Shown: in pieces, positions 44,401-58,450 of the stretch
How the letters are laid out: every line of letters begins with the position of its first letter
Numbering within the stretch: position 1 is the first letter of the stretch
NCBI GenBank assembly: GCA_015680685.1
Contig: MNCI01024054.1
Coordinates: forward strand, 283,577-347,576
Source: Gnetum montanum
Taxonomy: Eukaryota; Streptophyta; Gnetopsida; Gnetales; Gnetaceae
DNA: 64,000 nucleotides
Direction of reading: 5' to 3'
Notes under the pieces: generated by a model
Told to the model about the DNA's origin: nothing
Databases searched by the model: none
The model's input: only the letters and a program-made list of their open reading frames with translations
Translations under genes and position numbers: made by a program

Positions 44401-46370
44401 TATATTATTTTTGGTTCTTAATATACTTATATTTTTGGAGTACAACACTCCCCACATACTCTTGTAACCATCATTTGTTCTCTTGTATTATATGAATGCA
44501 CAATTTGCAACTAGGTTTTAATGTCGAAAATTGGAATGTCATTAAAAAAGCACATAAGATAGTTTACTTGATGAATTAGAGGTAGAAAGTTTAAACACCC
44601 TATTTCATGTTTTTGTTAGAGTTTCATCTACATTTTTTACAAGTAGAGCCTATTTTTTTAGTTTATTACTTATACTCAAAAACTGGCAATAATGGAATAT
44701 CTGAAATTTCTAAAGCACTTCTTGAAGAGATATACAAAGTAATCCAAAGAACATTCACAAGTTGGTTTGAAATCAACCTCTAACAAAAGTTATAGTCAAA
44801 TGTAGAAGGCAAGAAAAATTTTATCTCCAAGAAAAAGTAATTTAATGTTTTCCCAATAGATCTAATGTTTTTTTTTTCTTTTACAGATCTAGTTTTTCTC
44901 TAACATATATGATTTCTCTTTCTTCAATTTTTCTCTAGAAAATTTAATTTCTTCAAAATTTCCCTATGGGGAATTCTAAATCAATTTTAATTTCTTCAAT
45001 TGTTCTACATCTTTTATTGATGCATAAATTTTTATTTATTTTTAAAAAGTAGATTTACAAGTTAGTGAGCAAAAATTTGAGGCACCTTCTTTTAGTGACA
45101 TTGATGCAATGAAGATACCTAATTTTGTTCTACCTAATAATGTATATGAGTCATTATTAGTTTATCTTACATCACAATATATATTCATTCAAATTTTAGG
45201 TTGCTTGCCTTGTAATTGAAGTTCCACTTCATAGTGAAAAGAGGTAATTTAAAAACTTGACATCCAAGTCATCTAGGCTAGGTATTGTTATCATTTTTTT
45301 TATGGTTGTTCAGCTAGGTAATGCTTCAATGGTGTAGCATGTCCTTGATATAGGATCATTTATACATAAGCATATAGTATTAATCATTTATAAGTGAACT
45401 CTAGATTTTGATGTTGAATCAGAAGAATAATTAAAAATTCCATATATTGTTGAGTTATTTAATTTTTGAAAAAGCTAAGCAAGAAATTTCTAGTATTCTT
45501 AGTTTCATTAAGCATATGGAATCTATTTCTACATCATTTTGATTCTAGTACATGTTTTTTCTATTGAGATCAATCTTCTTAATAATAAAAAGGAATTGGT
45601 ATTACAAGAAAGAAAGAAGACATATTCAACTAATCCCATACTATAATCTTTCTAATTCTTACAACTTTTATCATTGCGAAGGATATTTATTTAATACATG
45701 TCCTTTTTTCTAAAGTAAAAAGGTATGAAAGAAAAACAAAGATGTTGATGTTAAGAAAAAAACATTTTAAAGTTGAGTATAGTAAAAAACAATTTGAAGT
45801 TGAAAAGATCAAAAATCAAAATAATGTCAATAATATGAGTGATCATATGATAGTAAAGACATTAGCGAGGATAAAACCATATGTGAATACTTTTACTTTT
45901 ACTAAATGAGATATTGATCAATCCAAATAATTTGCACATAACTTATGTAAGAACACTACTATCTACTTAAATATTGTTGATTAAATTGATGATTTGGAAT
46001 AACAAAATGTACCTTATTTATTAAAATTTTCATTGTTAAGGTTGATCAAGCTTTAAAAGAAACTCAATGTAAGGTTAATCGTCATAGACATTACGTATGA
46101 GCATTTACTTTTAGCCCTTTTCCTCCTCCAAAATATGATATTTCACCAAAGCTTTCTATCACTACATCAAATAATTTTGCTATTTTAAGTTCAAGCACAA
46201 ATATTAAAAATGATGTAAATGTTATTAGGACTAGGAGCATCCTTCCTACTAACAATTAATTTTCCCCTACAATTTTTTCAGAGAATCTATTGTAAGAGTA
46301 TTCACCCAAGAAAATATTCCTAAAATTGGAAAGTTATCCCTTTCTATATTATTTCTAGGGCTTTCTATTG
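44401..46370. repeat. Unclassified repeat R, copy 1
   Basis: Very AT-rich. The part at 44850-45240 matches 50080-50470 in the same orientation (shared GAGCAAAAATTTG and GTATATGA.TCATTA stretches). No reading frame survives. It separates the end of E3 ORF3 from the E7 ORF3 fragment. Confidence 0.6.
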
Positions 46371-48790
46371 AGTGATCATGCATGTGATGTACTTTGCATC
46401 AAGGAGATGAAATCATCAAGATCAAAGAAACCATCATTTCCTACTCTATAGGCCATCGTAATGCCCTTAGATTGCCTAACACTAGGGTAAATCTCTCATA
46501 AGTCTCCACCCAGGTGGATGCAGAAATAAAGAAATAATGGACATAGTAATGCTATGGAGTATATTGTAAGTATGATGCTAATACAAAATTAGAGCATGCC
46601 TACAAGATCATGGCTTGTCATTGTAATTTAATGGTAAGATGAAGAAAGGTTGTAATCTTCTCTAAAAGGGCATGCACAACTCTAAGTGGAAAGTTTCATG
46701 TCAACCTTCCTTAGCTTATCTTCCTATAAATTAAGAAAATATTTAAAAAGAATGAAAAGGGTTAGAAGATACTCTACTTTTCATGTCTCATTAGTAAACA
46801 TTATAAAAGAGGAGAAATTTCTTGCTACTCTAATGTAGTATATAGGACCCCTACTACATCATGGTAGGAGGTGATGAAAGATAAAGCTCCTATCAACGTC
46901 TAAGAGGAAATGACACCTCCACCACTAGAAGTAGCACCAAAAATGAAATCTAAAATGGTAGCAGCTACATAATGCTTAAGAAAACTAAGACAGTAGTCAT
47001 TATAACAATAAGCTTTTAGAGGTGGTGGCAAGTCTTCAATTTACCATTTGATCATGATCCATCTTAATGAGGTCACAAGGATCATTAGTAGGTTAGCAAA
47101 TCACTTGGTCTACCTATTCTCTACATGAAGAGACCAGGCTTCCACTCACACTAATCCCAACACTTGAGAGGTCACTGTGTCTATTCCAAAATAGTTATTT
47201 CCTAATATCTTCAGAAAAATAAGAGCTTTCTTTATCATGCTAGAGAAAGAGGAAGATGCAATGGTCCTAGGCATACCACATAAGCATCAAGATACAGTAG
47301 TAGATGTGGTTGCAAATAGAATTGAAGAGGCTCTAATTACTCCTATAACATCTATTTCTAATATTTCTACAATGAAAATATTTAGACATTTACCAAAGCT
47401 ATAAGCATGGGAATGAACATGGCATAACACAAGGAAATGCTAAAGTAACTGGTTAGGACTAGGCAACTTACTTCAAAGATCTTTAATCTCATGAAAGATA
47501 ACTCATTAGCTTAGTCATAGTTACTAAAGATAAGGAGCATTCTCTTAATCTCCCAAGCACAACTCAAAGAAGATACAACCAAGAATCAATGCTTAGTAAT
47601 GGAGATTATGGAATTGAGAGCTTGCTTGTCAAATCCATACATTATTTAGCCAAATATTACTAGAGAAAATGCCTTTAAATAGCTTTAAAAAAGACTTTAA
47701 GAGGTTGATAATGATAAATAAATTACTTTATTTGATGCATCACTATCTGAAGTAATGATGAATTCTACTAGTCATGACCTTCAAGATATGTGCAAGAAAA
47801 ATATAACTCTAACTTGGAAGAAGTAGTGCTTTCCAAAAGCTAAGAATCAAAAGGAATAGTTTCTAGAATACATCCATCAATAGTAGGAATAGCTTGCTAA
47901 GATAAATAACGACATCAAGAGGTTAACCACAAAAAATCAAAATCTCTTAATGGAGAAAGTTCATGCCCTTCACTAAAACATTATCATAGAGATCTCTTTT
48001 TGAAAGAACAAGGTCATCAAGCATGAAAATGTGAAAAATCATTATAGGGATGAAGTCAAAATGTTAAAAGTGATTAATAAAAAAGAAATCAAGCTTGAAT
48101 AGGCAAAAGTAAATGAAGCCTTCTAGAAACTCCAATAAAGAGGGGATGTATGGAAGCCCAACTTTAATGGACTTAATGCATATAACCAAGTAGAAATTTG
48201 TCTAAATGAGTTATGAATTGAAGAGATGATAGAAAATATGGAGTTAGCCAACCTCTATTATGCAAAATTGATAATGGTAATCACAGGAAGGCCAATGCTA
48301 GAGTTGGAGAAGAAAGTGCCTAGCTTTTGCCTCGTTTATGAGGTGGAGTTTAAACTTCACAAGAACAAAAAGTAAAAACTAGAAGTAGCTAATGTGGAGC
48401 TTGAGGTTTCCAACAGCAAGTTTGAAGACCAATGATTAGTTGCTAAAAACCTAGCCAAAAGGATGAATGATCACTAGGAATTGCAAAACCTTATCTATAA
48501 CTTCAACATCAAATGTAAATATTTCACAGCCTAGTTTTTGAACATGAAGAAGATGTTTTTCACAATGCATATCTATGGAATGTAACAACTCAAACTAGTT
48601 TAGGTGATGTTGCCTAGATCATCAATGATTCACATAGTATGAAAGATAAGATAAATATACTATTTGATGTCCTCAAATTTTTAGAAAAAGAAGCAATAGC
48701 AGTAGGATGACATAGATCACTAGCAAGACTAGGATATGATGAAGGACCATTTGAGTCACAAGAGCCTCCATCATTAAGCACTTTGTGATA
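46371..48790 (+). pseudogene. E7 ORF3 fragment, broken
   Basis: A third plus-strand copy of the lineage ORF3. It shows the globular part near 46430-46840 and the Lys/Glu-rich second half to about 48540, and then a spacer like the one before the E2 3' LTR (CCCATACTTCCCAAATTTTG near 48937). The 5' part of the element is missing; repeat R abuts it. Confidence 0.6.
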
Positions 48791-49018
48791 ACTTCATCAT
48801 GATTAATTTTATATGACTAGTGGTTAATTTTTTCTTTGGTATCTAATTTTGTTTCCCCTCATTATAACCACTTGAAAATTTTTTAATGTGGCACTCAAAG
48901 TTATGTGTTGTCATCATTGGTCAGTTTTTTATCAATCCCATACTTCCCAAATTTTGTAAACAACTCTATCCCATTTTTATTCACTCAATGATAGGTTTTT
49001 TAATTAGTCATGGAAGTA

Positions 49019-49390
49019 TGATGAATAGTCTTTTGGTCTAGTGCATTGATGTGCATGCATTAATGTAGCCTTGTCAATGTATCCTTTGATACATTGATGC
49101 ATATGCATTGGCATCATTCCACCTAAATCTTATATAAATGTATGCATGATCTAGATTTATGCCACCTTTTGTCATTATGGTAGCTAGACTGTTAAAGTCT
49201 TCTTCCATAAGACATAGCCAAAATTTCTTTTGAGTACTCATAGCATGAATTGAGTTGATTGTATAGAGTTTTATTTGAGTGCATAATTTACCTACATACT
49301 TCTACATGATAGTAATAAAATCAAGATCAATTTCTTTCATTGCAACACTTAAACTAGCACTTAGTCTATTTTTAGCATTTTACTCCTAAG
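49019..49390 (+). repeat. E7 3' LTR, truncated
   Basis: Starts TGATGAATAG after the purine-type box AGTCATGGAAGTA. U3 has repeated GCATTGATG and CATTAATG motifs. Only about 370 bp remain before repeat R begins, against 0.8-0.95 kb for related LTRs. Confidence 0.65.
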
Positions 49391-50485
49391 AGAAATGAAG
49401 GAACAAATAACCTCATTCCTTCCATGCTTAAACAAGCTTGATAAGTTTACAATGGAGGGGTACATCCCTATTTATTCATTTTCATGGAGGAACTTACCTC
49501 ATTTGATATGGGTCCAACATGAAGGCTTTTGACTCCATCTTTCCCTTTAAAACATTTGCTCTTAACCTAATCTTCTCTAAACCCTTTTCTTCAACAAAAA
49601 CATCAAATAAAAAATTAAAGACTACCAACTATTTCTACTCTACTCAACATGATAATAAATAATTATGGAGGAGTTAGGATACCACACATTCATAGTATTT
49701 CTAACGCTTAAAGATTAATAAAAAATTTTGAAATTGAATCAAGACAATAAGATAAATATTAGATGATTTTAAGGTAATATTATTAATGGAAAACTTATTT
49801 AAAATGAAAAAATACTAGAATGAACTTGAATATATTTAATTAGATCTACTAAAATCATTATGTATTTATTAAATGACATCAATTTTAAAAATGCTTGTAT
49901 AGAATTTGTCCACAACTTAGCATTACCCATTGGGATTGAGCCTATGATATGGGGATTTCATTCTAAGATTTTTACTTAAAATAATGAATAACAAATAAGG
50001 GACTAGCTTGTTGTCAAACATAAATAAAAAAGCAAAAAAGAAATACCACCTACTATATTTTCCTTTAATAATGTATGAGGATGTTTTGGTTCAAATGTTT
50101 CTCCTTTAGATATGATTTTTTTTCTCCAATAGATTTGATTTCTTTTTCTTTGATTTTTCTCTAATGGATTTGATCTCTTTAGAATTTTTCTACTAGAGAT
50201 TCTCAATTATGTTCAAATTCTTTATCTAAAGCTGAAATTTTTACATCTTCTAATGCAAAAATTTCTATTGATTCTTAGAATGCAAATCTATAAGTTGATG
50301 AGCAAAAATTTGTAATGTCTTCTTCTAGTAATGATGATATAACTAAGAGACATAATTTTTTCTATCTAATGATGTATATGAATCATTAATAGCTTATGTT
50401 ACATCAAGATATGTGTTCATTCAAATTTTGGATTACAACCATTGTAATTAAAGTTTTAATTTATAGTTAGATGATGTGATGTAAT
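49391..50485. repeat. Unclassified repeat R, copy 2
   Basis: The later part (50080-50470) matches R copy 1. It is cut by the E5 LTR at 50486, so E5 entered this repeat. The first part shows no recognised feature. Confidence 0.55.
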
Positions 50486-51294
50486 TGTTGAGTGGGAGAG
50501 TAGACCTGATGCCCAATCATACGAATCACAAGCGTTTACTAGCAATCTAGTCAAATTCCATGGGATTTAACTCTCTAAATTCCAAAAGTAAAGACACTGA
50601 CTTAAGGGTGTGATCGTTGTCTTCCTAGCCTCGCTTGTGTCAATGTACATGTATGGTTAACTGAGAGCTAAGATACCTAATTTGTATAGATTTTATATTT
50701 TCATATGCATTAATCTAAGTGTAATATAAAGTAATTGATTAAGAATTGATCTAAATAATTATATAATGTCGTACTCTATTTCCTAGCATAATTATTTGAT
50801 CCCACCTTCTATACACATCCTAAACTTGTTACAACATCATTGGATTACCAAGTGATAGCACTGCTGGAATTACCAAGTGTTAATGTTATGCTTGATCTGA
50901 TTGTACTTATGTGTATTAATTAAGTACATTTAATTAGCTAGAAACATGGAATTAAAGTGCATTAATATTAAATTACATAAATGTAAACATTAATCTATTT
51001 CCAAGTATGCAAGGTATATTAAGAATCTCATCTTTATTTCCATCACATCAATGTGTCTAGGTACATTGGTGCCTAAATAATGATCCATACAATCCTTGAC
51101 TCCTACTAAAGCACTTAGAAAATATTCTAACTTCTACAGGAAGAAACTACAAGAACTCTACTAAGCTATTGACTAACTAATGTCATAAATGCGATGGGTA
51201 CAGATATTTATATAGGTACACCCAAATGCCATGTTGATGCATTAAAACATGCATCAATGCATGCCTATCGACACAACCCAATGATCATTCATCA
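50486..51294 (-). repeat. E5 3' LTR
   Basis: On the minus strand it starts TGATGAATGATC at 51294 and ends CTCAACA at 50486 (809 bp). A TATATAAATA box lies at 51205-51214. U3 carries ATGCATTGATGCATG and TTAATGCATCAACAT. It is preceded by the purine-type tract GTCGTTGGGGTA. Confidence 0.82.
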
Positions 51295-51499
51295 TACCCC
51301 AACGACTAACTAAAAATTTGTTCTCTAGTAAAGAAAAGGAAGATCAAACTTTTTACAAAATTTGGAAAGGTATGGAACCATGGATTGACTAAGTGACTCA
51401 CTAACTAATTGACTCTAAGTGCCCAATTTCACAAATTTACATCATTTTCAAAAATGGGTATTCATGAAAATAAAACTGAACACCCTTACAAGAACTAAC

Positions 51500-54379
51500 A
51501 ATTGGAGTTCCTCTGACAATTGAAGATGAAGAGAAAATTAGAAAGTGCCACAAGGTGGAGGCTTCTACGGTGTTAATGGACCTTCTTTAGTCTCTAGTGC
51601 CCATGGCACTGGTGGCTAAGGTTGAGGCTATGGCTTTCCTACTACAGTAGCTACTTCTAGTGGAAGAAAAAATGCATCTGGCAATGCCTTCATCTTCTCC
51701 TCCTTAGTTCAAGGATCATACACAATCCATGCTACATCACCAATATGAGTTGATACGAGAACATCCCATGAACAAGGCATGGTCAAGAACAACTCCTTAA
51801 CACTGATGAACCAAGCAACAAATTATTTACATTTGATGCTGAATGTCTTGACAAGGTTTTGCAACTCTAGGTAATCATTCATTATTTTAGTCAAGTTCTC
51901 CACTACTAATTGTTGATCTGTGAAGTGGGTTTGGAGAACTTCAAGCTCAACATTAGCTATTTCTAGCTTTTACTTCATGTCTTTGTGGTGCTTCAACTCT
52001 ACCTCATATAGGAGGTATCAGCTGACCACTTATTTCTCTAGCTCTAATTATAACTTTTGGTAGTCAACATTGGCAATTTTGCATATCGAAGATTGGCTAA
52101 CTTCATGTGTTTAATCATTTCCTCGATCTACAACTCCTTTAGGCATATTTTAGCTTTATTGTAGGTGTTTATTCTTTCAAAGATCGGCTGCCACATGTTG
52201 CCTCCTTATTGGAGTTACTAGAGGGCCTTATTCATCTTCACCTTGGCTAGTTCAATTTCTTTTTCATTGACTTCTTTAAGAATCCCAACCTACTCCCTAT
52301 AGTGATTCTTCACTTCTTCAAACTCTAGGGCATCATTCTTGTAGGTGGCTATCTCAATGGATGATTTCTGGTACAGCACATAGACCTCCTCCATTAAGAC
52401 ATTATAATTCTTAGTAGCCAACCTCCTCAAATCTAGGCTCACCTTGGTAAGCTACTCCTACTGTTGTTGCATAAATTCCATCATTTGATCATTTTTTGTC
52501 TCAACATTTTATGGGCAATGAACATCCTTGGTCAAAGCAAGATTCTCCTTGCGAACTTCCCATAAGTCCTTATTCGTGTTGTAGGCTATGGCCTCTACTA
52601 AGGATTGGTCAAAGACCACCATCTACTTTGCATTCTCAACCTTTTAAATTTTATTTTAAAGTTGTATGAGAGCTTCATTTCTTATTACTACTTAATTGAG
52701 AATAGTGGGATTAGCTAATTGGGCTCTCAATTTTTCAACCTTGATAATCAACCCTCCTGTTTCAAATGTGGCTACCTTTAATTGGGCATTAGCGATGATG
52801 ACCCTGCCCTAAGCCTCCAACAGCTCCAACTAGGTAACAGTGATGTTATCCAAGAGATCAAAGATCTCTAGAAGTAGTTGCCCAATCTCCACTAGTCAAT
52901 CTAGTACCTCCTCATGCTAGGCAACACTTAGCCTCTTACTTGCTCCTATAGATGTCTACACATCTCTAAGTGTAACAATGTCTAGCATGGTGGCCACTGA
53001 AGCATTCAGTGCCTCTGGTATTAAATCAGCCACCACCTCTACTATTGTCTCATGTTCATGCTACTACATCACCAAGGTAGTTGCCTGTCACCCTCCTCCA
53101 AGTACCAAAAAGGTAGTAGCATTCCTAAAGATCTTTCGAAATCATTGTTATCCTGGGATAAAAAAAAATTACCTTGCAGGTGCTCGAATTTGACCTTGTT
53201 GGCACTTGCATCCTTTGTGCAAAGAACAATGACAATCTCCTCCAATCAGCTAGTGATTTGGGTAGCTTCATTGAGATGACTCAATGCTAGTTAATAGATT
53301 GAAGTTTTTCCACCACTCCATCCTTCTTGCTACTACTATAGGAGTTGCTCATAGATCTTTTGCATGCACTCGATGGTAGCATGAGCCTCTAGTTTTGTTT
53401 CTTAAGTTGGTAGTGGTGGTGACAACTTCTCTTCTTGTAGCTTGGAGGGCACTTTGTCCGTCATCATCTACTACCAAGATGTAGTTGGATAATGACGAAG
53501 CATGTCATTGGCATAATGGGCTATCCTCCTCCTTTTGCATAGTTTTCTGATGAGGCATGGAAAGGGGAGTTTCTTCCTCCCACACTAATTCTCTTTGAAC
53601 CTTTCCTCAATCTCTAAGAATATGAACTATCATAGGTTGATTAGGAATTTACCTCTTAGAGCAACACATGCATGGGCAAAGAAATCTATGATTTTTCTCA
53701 ACCTCACCATTGGGTTCAAGTGTTAAGCCACAATTTTTAAGCACACCCTCTCTACATTGGTGAGTGCATCATACTCCTTATGGTCCACTCCATAGTACCA
53801 GTCAATCCATTTTTTCTTTACTTCCCAGTCCACTTGCATCAAAATCTCCACCAAGGTTGCCCTAGTGTCTAGCAACACAAGGGCCTTTAAAATGTCCTCA
53901 ACTAAATAGAACACACTAATGTCCTTGATCTTGACTATGGCATCTACTTGCCTATTATTTTAGAAGAGGTATGTCTCTCCCATGTACCACTCCCCATTAG
54001 AAGTAAGGATAGACCACATGGAAGAGGTTTGTAATTAGGGTTTTACCTCTCCTAATTCCATGTCTAAGAAGGATCTAAACTTAGGCCCAGGAAGAACCAA
54101 ACCTTTGGTCTTCTTATTGTCAATTTACCTTAAGCAAGCCTCAATTAAGGTGACTTCTAAGTTTGGCCCAAGGCTAGGCACCTTGCCTTATTGTGACTGA
54201 TTAATTTTAACTGTGGAAATCTAGTAAAAAAATTCCACTTCCAACTCCTCTTGAAAAAGTCATGTGGCATGTGTTTTGGCTACTTCCTCTTAGGGCTACT
54301 AGCCCCTTTCCCCTCGTGGTCACTTGTCCCTTGGTTGGGATGGTCCACGCTCCTATGGTCTCTTATGTATTGGTGCCAT
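51500..54379 (-). pseudogene. E5 ORF3, broken
   Basis: The minus strand starts at 54379 with ATGGCACCAA, the same start context as E2 (24602). An EELEVEF segment and LEVTLIEACL align with E2 EEVEVES and LKVTLTKACL. The conserved part near 53700-53910 (WYYGVDHKEYDALTNVERVC) is open for 63 codons. The second half is Lys/Glu/Leu-rich, as in the other copies. It is broken by stops. The shared start codon in two diverged copies supports this start. Confidence 0.65.
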
Positions 54380-54800
54380 CTATAATTACAACATAACCAA
54401 GGATTAGCTTCTTAATGTATAACTTAGAACACTTTAATACCTTGTCTCCTTAGATAGCTACACTAGGCTAAGTTGTGACTATGGTAAATTGATTATTTTA
54501 ATAGCTACCAAAGTTCATTGGCAAGGTTTAACTTACATGAGTTAGTAATTTTTAATGTTATTTTATTAGTTAAACCTTGTGGGAGTTAGGAAAATCTTGA
54601 AAATTTTTCTATCAAAAACCTATGGTTTGTGGCCCCCACAACATAAAGCTCACCTCTAATAGCTATAGGATCAAAGAATGAAGTGATCTAGACAAGCAGT
54701 TAGAAAGATATGTGCTTGAGAAAGTTCTAAACTCAAAAAGTTGCAAATAATCCTTGGGAGTTTGTGAGAAAATGGAAAAAATTGGCTAAGTGTTGACATG

Positions 54801-54853
54801 TATATATAGTATTTTTATGTTGGGTCAATGCATCTAGTTGCATTAATGAAGCC
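54801..54853 (-). promoter_or_regulatory. E5 internal U3-like promoter candidate
   Basis: The minus strand shows CATTAATGCA, ATGCATTGACCCAACAT and then CTATATATAC, about 420 bp before the ORF3 ATG. The E5 LTR U3 has ATGCATTGATG and TTAATGCATCAACAT before its own TATA box. Spacing to ORF3 is close to that in E2. Confidence 0.48.
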
Positions 54854-55116
54854 AAAAACCAAATTTTTTCCCATTAAAAAACTAAGTAAAAATAAAGAGT
54901 TTTTCCATAAAACTAGAGTCCAAAGGAAGCAAAAAAAAAAGCTAAAATAATGAAAATACTAGAAGAGGGTTAGAAATGGGCTCAAAAAAGGGGATTTTAG
55001 GTGATTAATGTGCTAAGAAGGATAAAACATTTGGATGCATCGTGGTGAAAAATGTAACATTTTGAAATCAAAATGGCTAAGGGATAATGAGTTTAGCCAT
55101 CCTAACCAAGGAGTAT

Positions 55117-55142
55117 GCAAGTGGATCCTCTCCATAGCAAGC
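55117..55142 (-). other. Conserved spacer block CR2 (E5)
   Basis: The minus strand reads CTATGGAGAGGATCCACTTG. Confidence 0.6.
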
Positions 55143-55264
55143 TAATATTCTTAATACCCTTACATGCCCATAAACCAAGGAGTCCGTGGACCCCAAGCTT
55201 GATTAATGGTTATGGATCGTTAAAGACCAAATAACCAAAGTCATCAAAGGATTTCAACCATTTA

Positions 55265-56158
55265 CGAAATGAACCCATCAAAACATTCATGAAAGGACTA
55301 GTGGTAGCTTTGTCATGTATGGTTTAGTCCAAAGTGAGACATATGATAATTGATGTTATTAGGTTATGATTACTCCTAGCGATAAACATAATCTGGAATG
55401 AAATTTTGTCCTAAGTCTAAGTAATGACAATAAGGTAAATCTACTCTAACCTAAAGCGATGAGCATTTGGTCCTAGCTTATTGTACACCTCCTAGGCTCA
55501 TGTAACCATTACTAGGTTACTAAGCATTATGCTACTGGGCAAACCAAGCAATAACACTACTGGGATTATCAAACAATTACACATAAATGCTCAAAACCAG
55601 TCATACTCATCTTGCTTTACTAATGAATAAGTAAAGTAAAATACTTGGAAATGCAAATTATTAAACTAAGAAAACAATATAAACTATGCTAACTAAAATA
55701 GGAAAACTAAGTGGATGTTGCAATAATAAAAAGCAATCCCAATCTTTATTTTTTGACATGAATTGTGCCCAAGTACACTTCACTTGAATAAATATTTTGT
55801 ACAATTACTTAACACCACACTGTAGGTAGTCACTCTATCACTAAAACTATGAAATGAAACTACAAGAATATACCTAATAATGGAATGAAGCTTATTCAGA
55901 TCATGCCCCCAAGTGCTATATTTATAAGCAAACATGCATCCCACAATATCAGATATACAATGACATAGCATGTCCTATGATATCAAATATGTGATACCAT
56001 AGTTGATCAAAAATTGACCTTTTCCTAAAACACATGTAATGTAGCATCTACAATGTATGAACCAACTAAGATGCACCAACAGGGATGCTACAACATACAT
56101 GTGATGTACCATCTACAACAATGCATCTACAATATCTCAGCCAACTAATGATTCATCA
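55265..56158 (-). repeat. LTR fragment of the E3 type inside E5
   Basis: The minus strand starts TGATGAATCATT at 56158, has TATAAATATAG near 55918, AATAAAG near 55746 and the GCTACCACTAGTCC stretch of the E3 LTR near 55298. The last 100 bp or so are deleted or diverged. No internal region follows, so it is a solo LTR or remnant. Removing it restores the usual CR1-CR2 spacing of about 400 bp. Confidence 0.72.
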
Positions 56159-56372
56159 AGTGGTGTAAGGAAAAAATTTGTGGATTAGAAAGAGTATGGA
56201 ATGGAGTTCCCCATGGTAGTCACATGAAGTCCCTTGTGAAATATATGATTAATTATGACTTAAGAACATCCTTACTTAGTTTGAATCAAGACCATCCACT
56301 TCCAATGACTTCACATCGACACTTTAGACCATTTTACCCTCCAAGAGATAAGAACATCCCCATCAACCACTC

Positions 56373-56512
56373 ACCATTCCTAAAGAAGAAGAAAAGAAAA
56401 GAGAATTAGGAAGTGAAAAGGCCCTTAGTTAGAGGGGTGCCTTTAGGTATGGGTAACATGTCTTTCTAGCCCCATAACTAGTGCTTGTAGCCCATTATTG
56501 TGTATAAAGGAT
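56373..56512 (-). other. Conserved spacer block CR1 (E5)
   Basis: The minus strand has GGGCTACAAGCACTAGTTAT, TTACCCATACCTAAAGG, CTCTAACTAAGGG and a long pyrimidine run ending CTTCTTTAGGAATGG, which looks like a 3' splice site. Confidence 0.62.
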
Positions 56513-57159
56513 ATTTTTTTAATTCCCATTATTTATTTATTTTTAAATGGAAACCACACCATGCAAAAAAATTGATCCTTGTTTATTAGTCTATGGTAGA
56601 ATGGTAAGAAATCCATAGAAATCCACATGTAACTCAAACAGCAGGTAGGTACACAAGTGATAAATCCCTTTGAAGTCACACCCTTGTTCATCAACTTAAT
56701 TCATTCCAAGTTTGAAAAGTACAAAGGCCATCAGTTCATTATAAGTTGTTATGAATAAGGGATCTCATATTTCCAAAACGAGGAAACACTATAAAGTTAA
56801 GTGAAGTGATGGATGACATGGACTCACTACCAATTAACATGAAAATAATCAATGCCCCATTAGTAAACATCAAAATTATAAAATGAAATCCAATCACTTC
56901 ATAATCAAATAATCAATAAAGTTTCAAACCACCATCAAGAGCAACTATTATTGGCACTAAAGTCCTTATTGCAATAAAGAAAAATAAAGAAATGCAAAGA
57001 AAATTCAAATAAAGAAAAAGAAAGAAAAATATAGAAAAATTCATAAAATACTAAAGAAAATGAAAAATGTACTAATGATGATGTAAAACAAAAAAAATTT
57101 GGACTAAGAAGCCATGTTATAAAATCTCAACATGGGTGGCCATCTCCCTCATGACTAAT

Positions 57160-58450
57160 TTGGAAGAGGGAGATCCCAAAGATTAGCATGCTTGACAATC
57201 TATTGGGGCATTATGTCCACTTGTTACTTGTTGTTCATGGAAAGACTTTAGTTGTTGGGTGTTGACTAATAAATTTTTATTTGGATGGTTAGAGTGGTAG
57301 ATCAACATGGCCTTGGATGAAAAGGTTTCATCGATAATGTAAGAGTCCTCCCATAGCATCTAAAATTTTGATCACTGAGGAACATGCATGGGATTCCAAT
57401 AAAGCAACTTATTGCCTAGTTGAAACTTAACTTTTCTAATCCTAAGGTCATGTTGTCATTTATTGTATGCCTTATGCACTTCATTTGATGGCAAGGCCAC
57501 TAATCAGTTCTCATCTAGCACATTGAGGTTCATCAATCTTTCTTTTGTACTAGGCTTAGGTCCAAGTTGAGATCACATGTAGCTAAAAGTGTATAAAGTT
57601 TTGCTTGGATAGGAAGTGTTGAAAGCTTTTTATACACAAGCTCATAAGAAAAGTATCTTATAGGAAGTTTCTAAGTTAAATGATAAGCCCAAAGAACACT
57701 GTTGAGTTTAGAGCTCCAATCCCTACTATATATACTAACCATTTACATTAGCATTTTCATTATCTTCCTATTAGTGACCTCGACTTGACCATTTTATTGG
57801 GGGTGGTACAGAGTTGTTAATTTATGGGCAACCCCCAAAGTGCTACATGAGTTTACAAAAAGTAGCACTTGTAAAATATGTACTATCATCATAAATAAGT
57901 GCACATGGCATCCCAAACCTATTTATAACATGTTTTACAAATTGGACCACCATAGATGATTTACAATCAATAACAGCTACAACTTCCACCCATTTCATAC
58001 AATAGTCAATAGTGATAATGATATAGGTATTTTCATTGGACATGGTGTTGATAGACACCATAAAGCCAATTCCCCAAAGATCAAAAGACTCTAGTGGTTG
58101 AATCCACTATTGGGGCCCTTCCATATGAGTAGTCATTCCCCCATCACATTGACATTTATTACAAGATCGAATGAATTGATGGGCATCCCTGAAGAGTGTA
58201 GGCCAATAGTACCCTACATGAGGATCTTAATGATCATTCGCATCCTAGCATAGTGGCACATACAAGGACTCTTGTGTGCATCTTGGACGACTCACAGTTA
58301 GTCCACATCAAGAACACACCATTATACCAGGCTATCTGCACAAACCTTGTAAAGGTTGCCATTGATCTCCATGAAGTGTTTGTCCTAGTAAAGAAACTAA
58401 TATGTCTTCTTGTGCTCACCCCTGCCATACCCCCCACCCCTTGTGGCATC
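57160..58450 (-). pseudogene. E5 integrase, broken
   Basis: Minus strand. The zinc region is partly kept (DAHQFIRSCNKCQCDGG). The first catalytic Asp is Gly (WGIGFM, near 58060), and the second sits in IYDDSTYFTS near 57880, where DDS replaces the usual DNG. An open stretch at 57843-58061 covers the core. The integrase end is marked by the box TTAGTCATGAGGGAGATGG near 57150. Confidence 0.84.

Noticed and set aside
45640-45740. Possible zinc knuckle (CEGYLFNTCP) in repeat R
   Set aside because: Only one short stretch, in a region full of stops and without neighbouring gag motifs.
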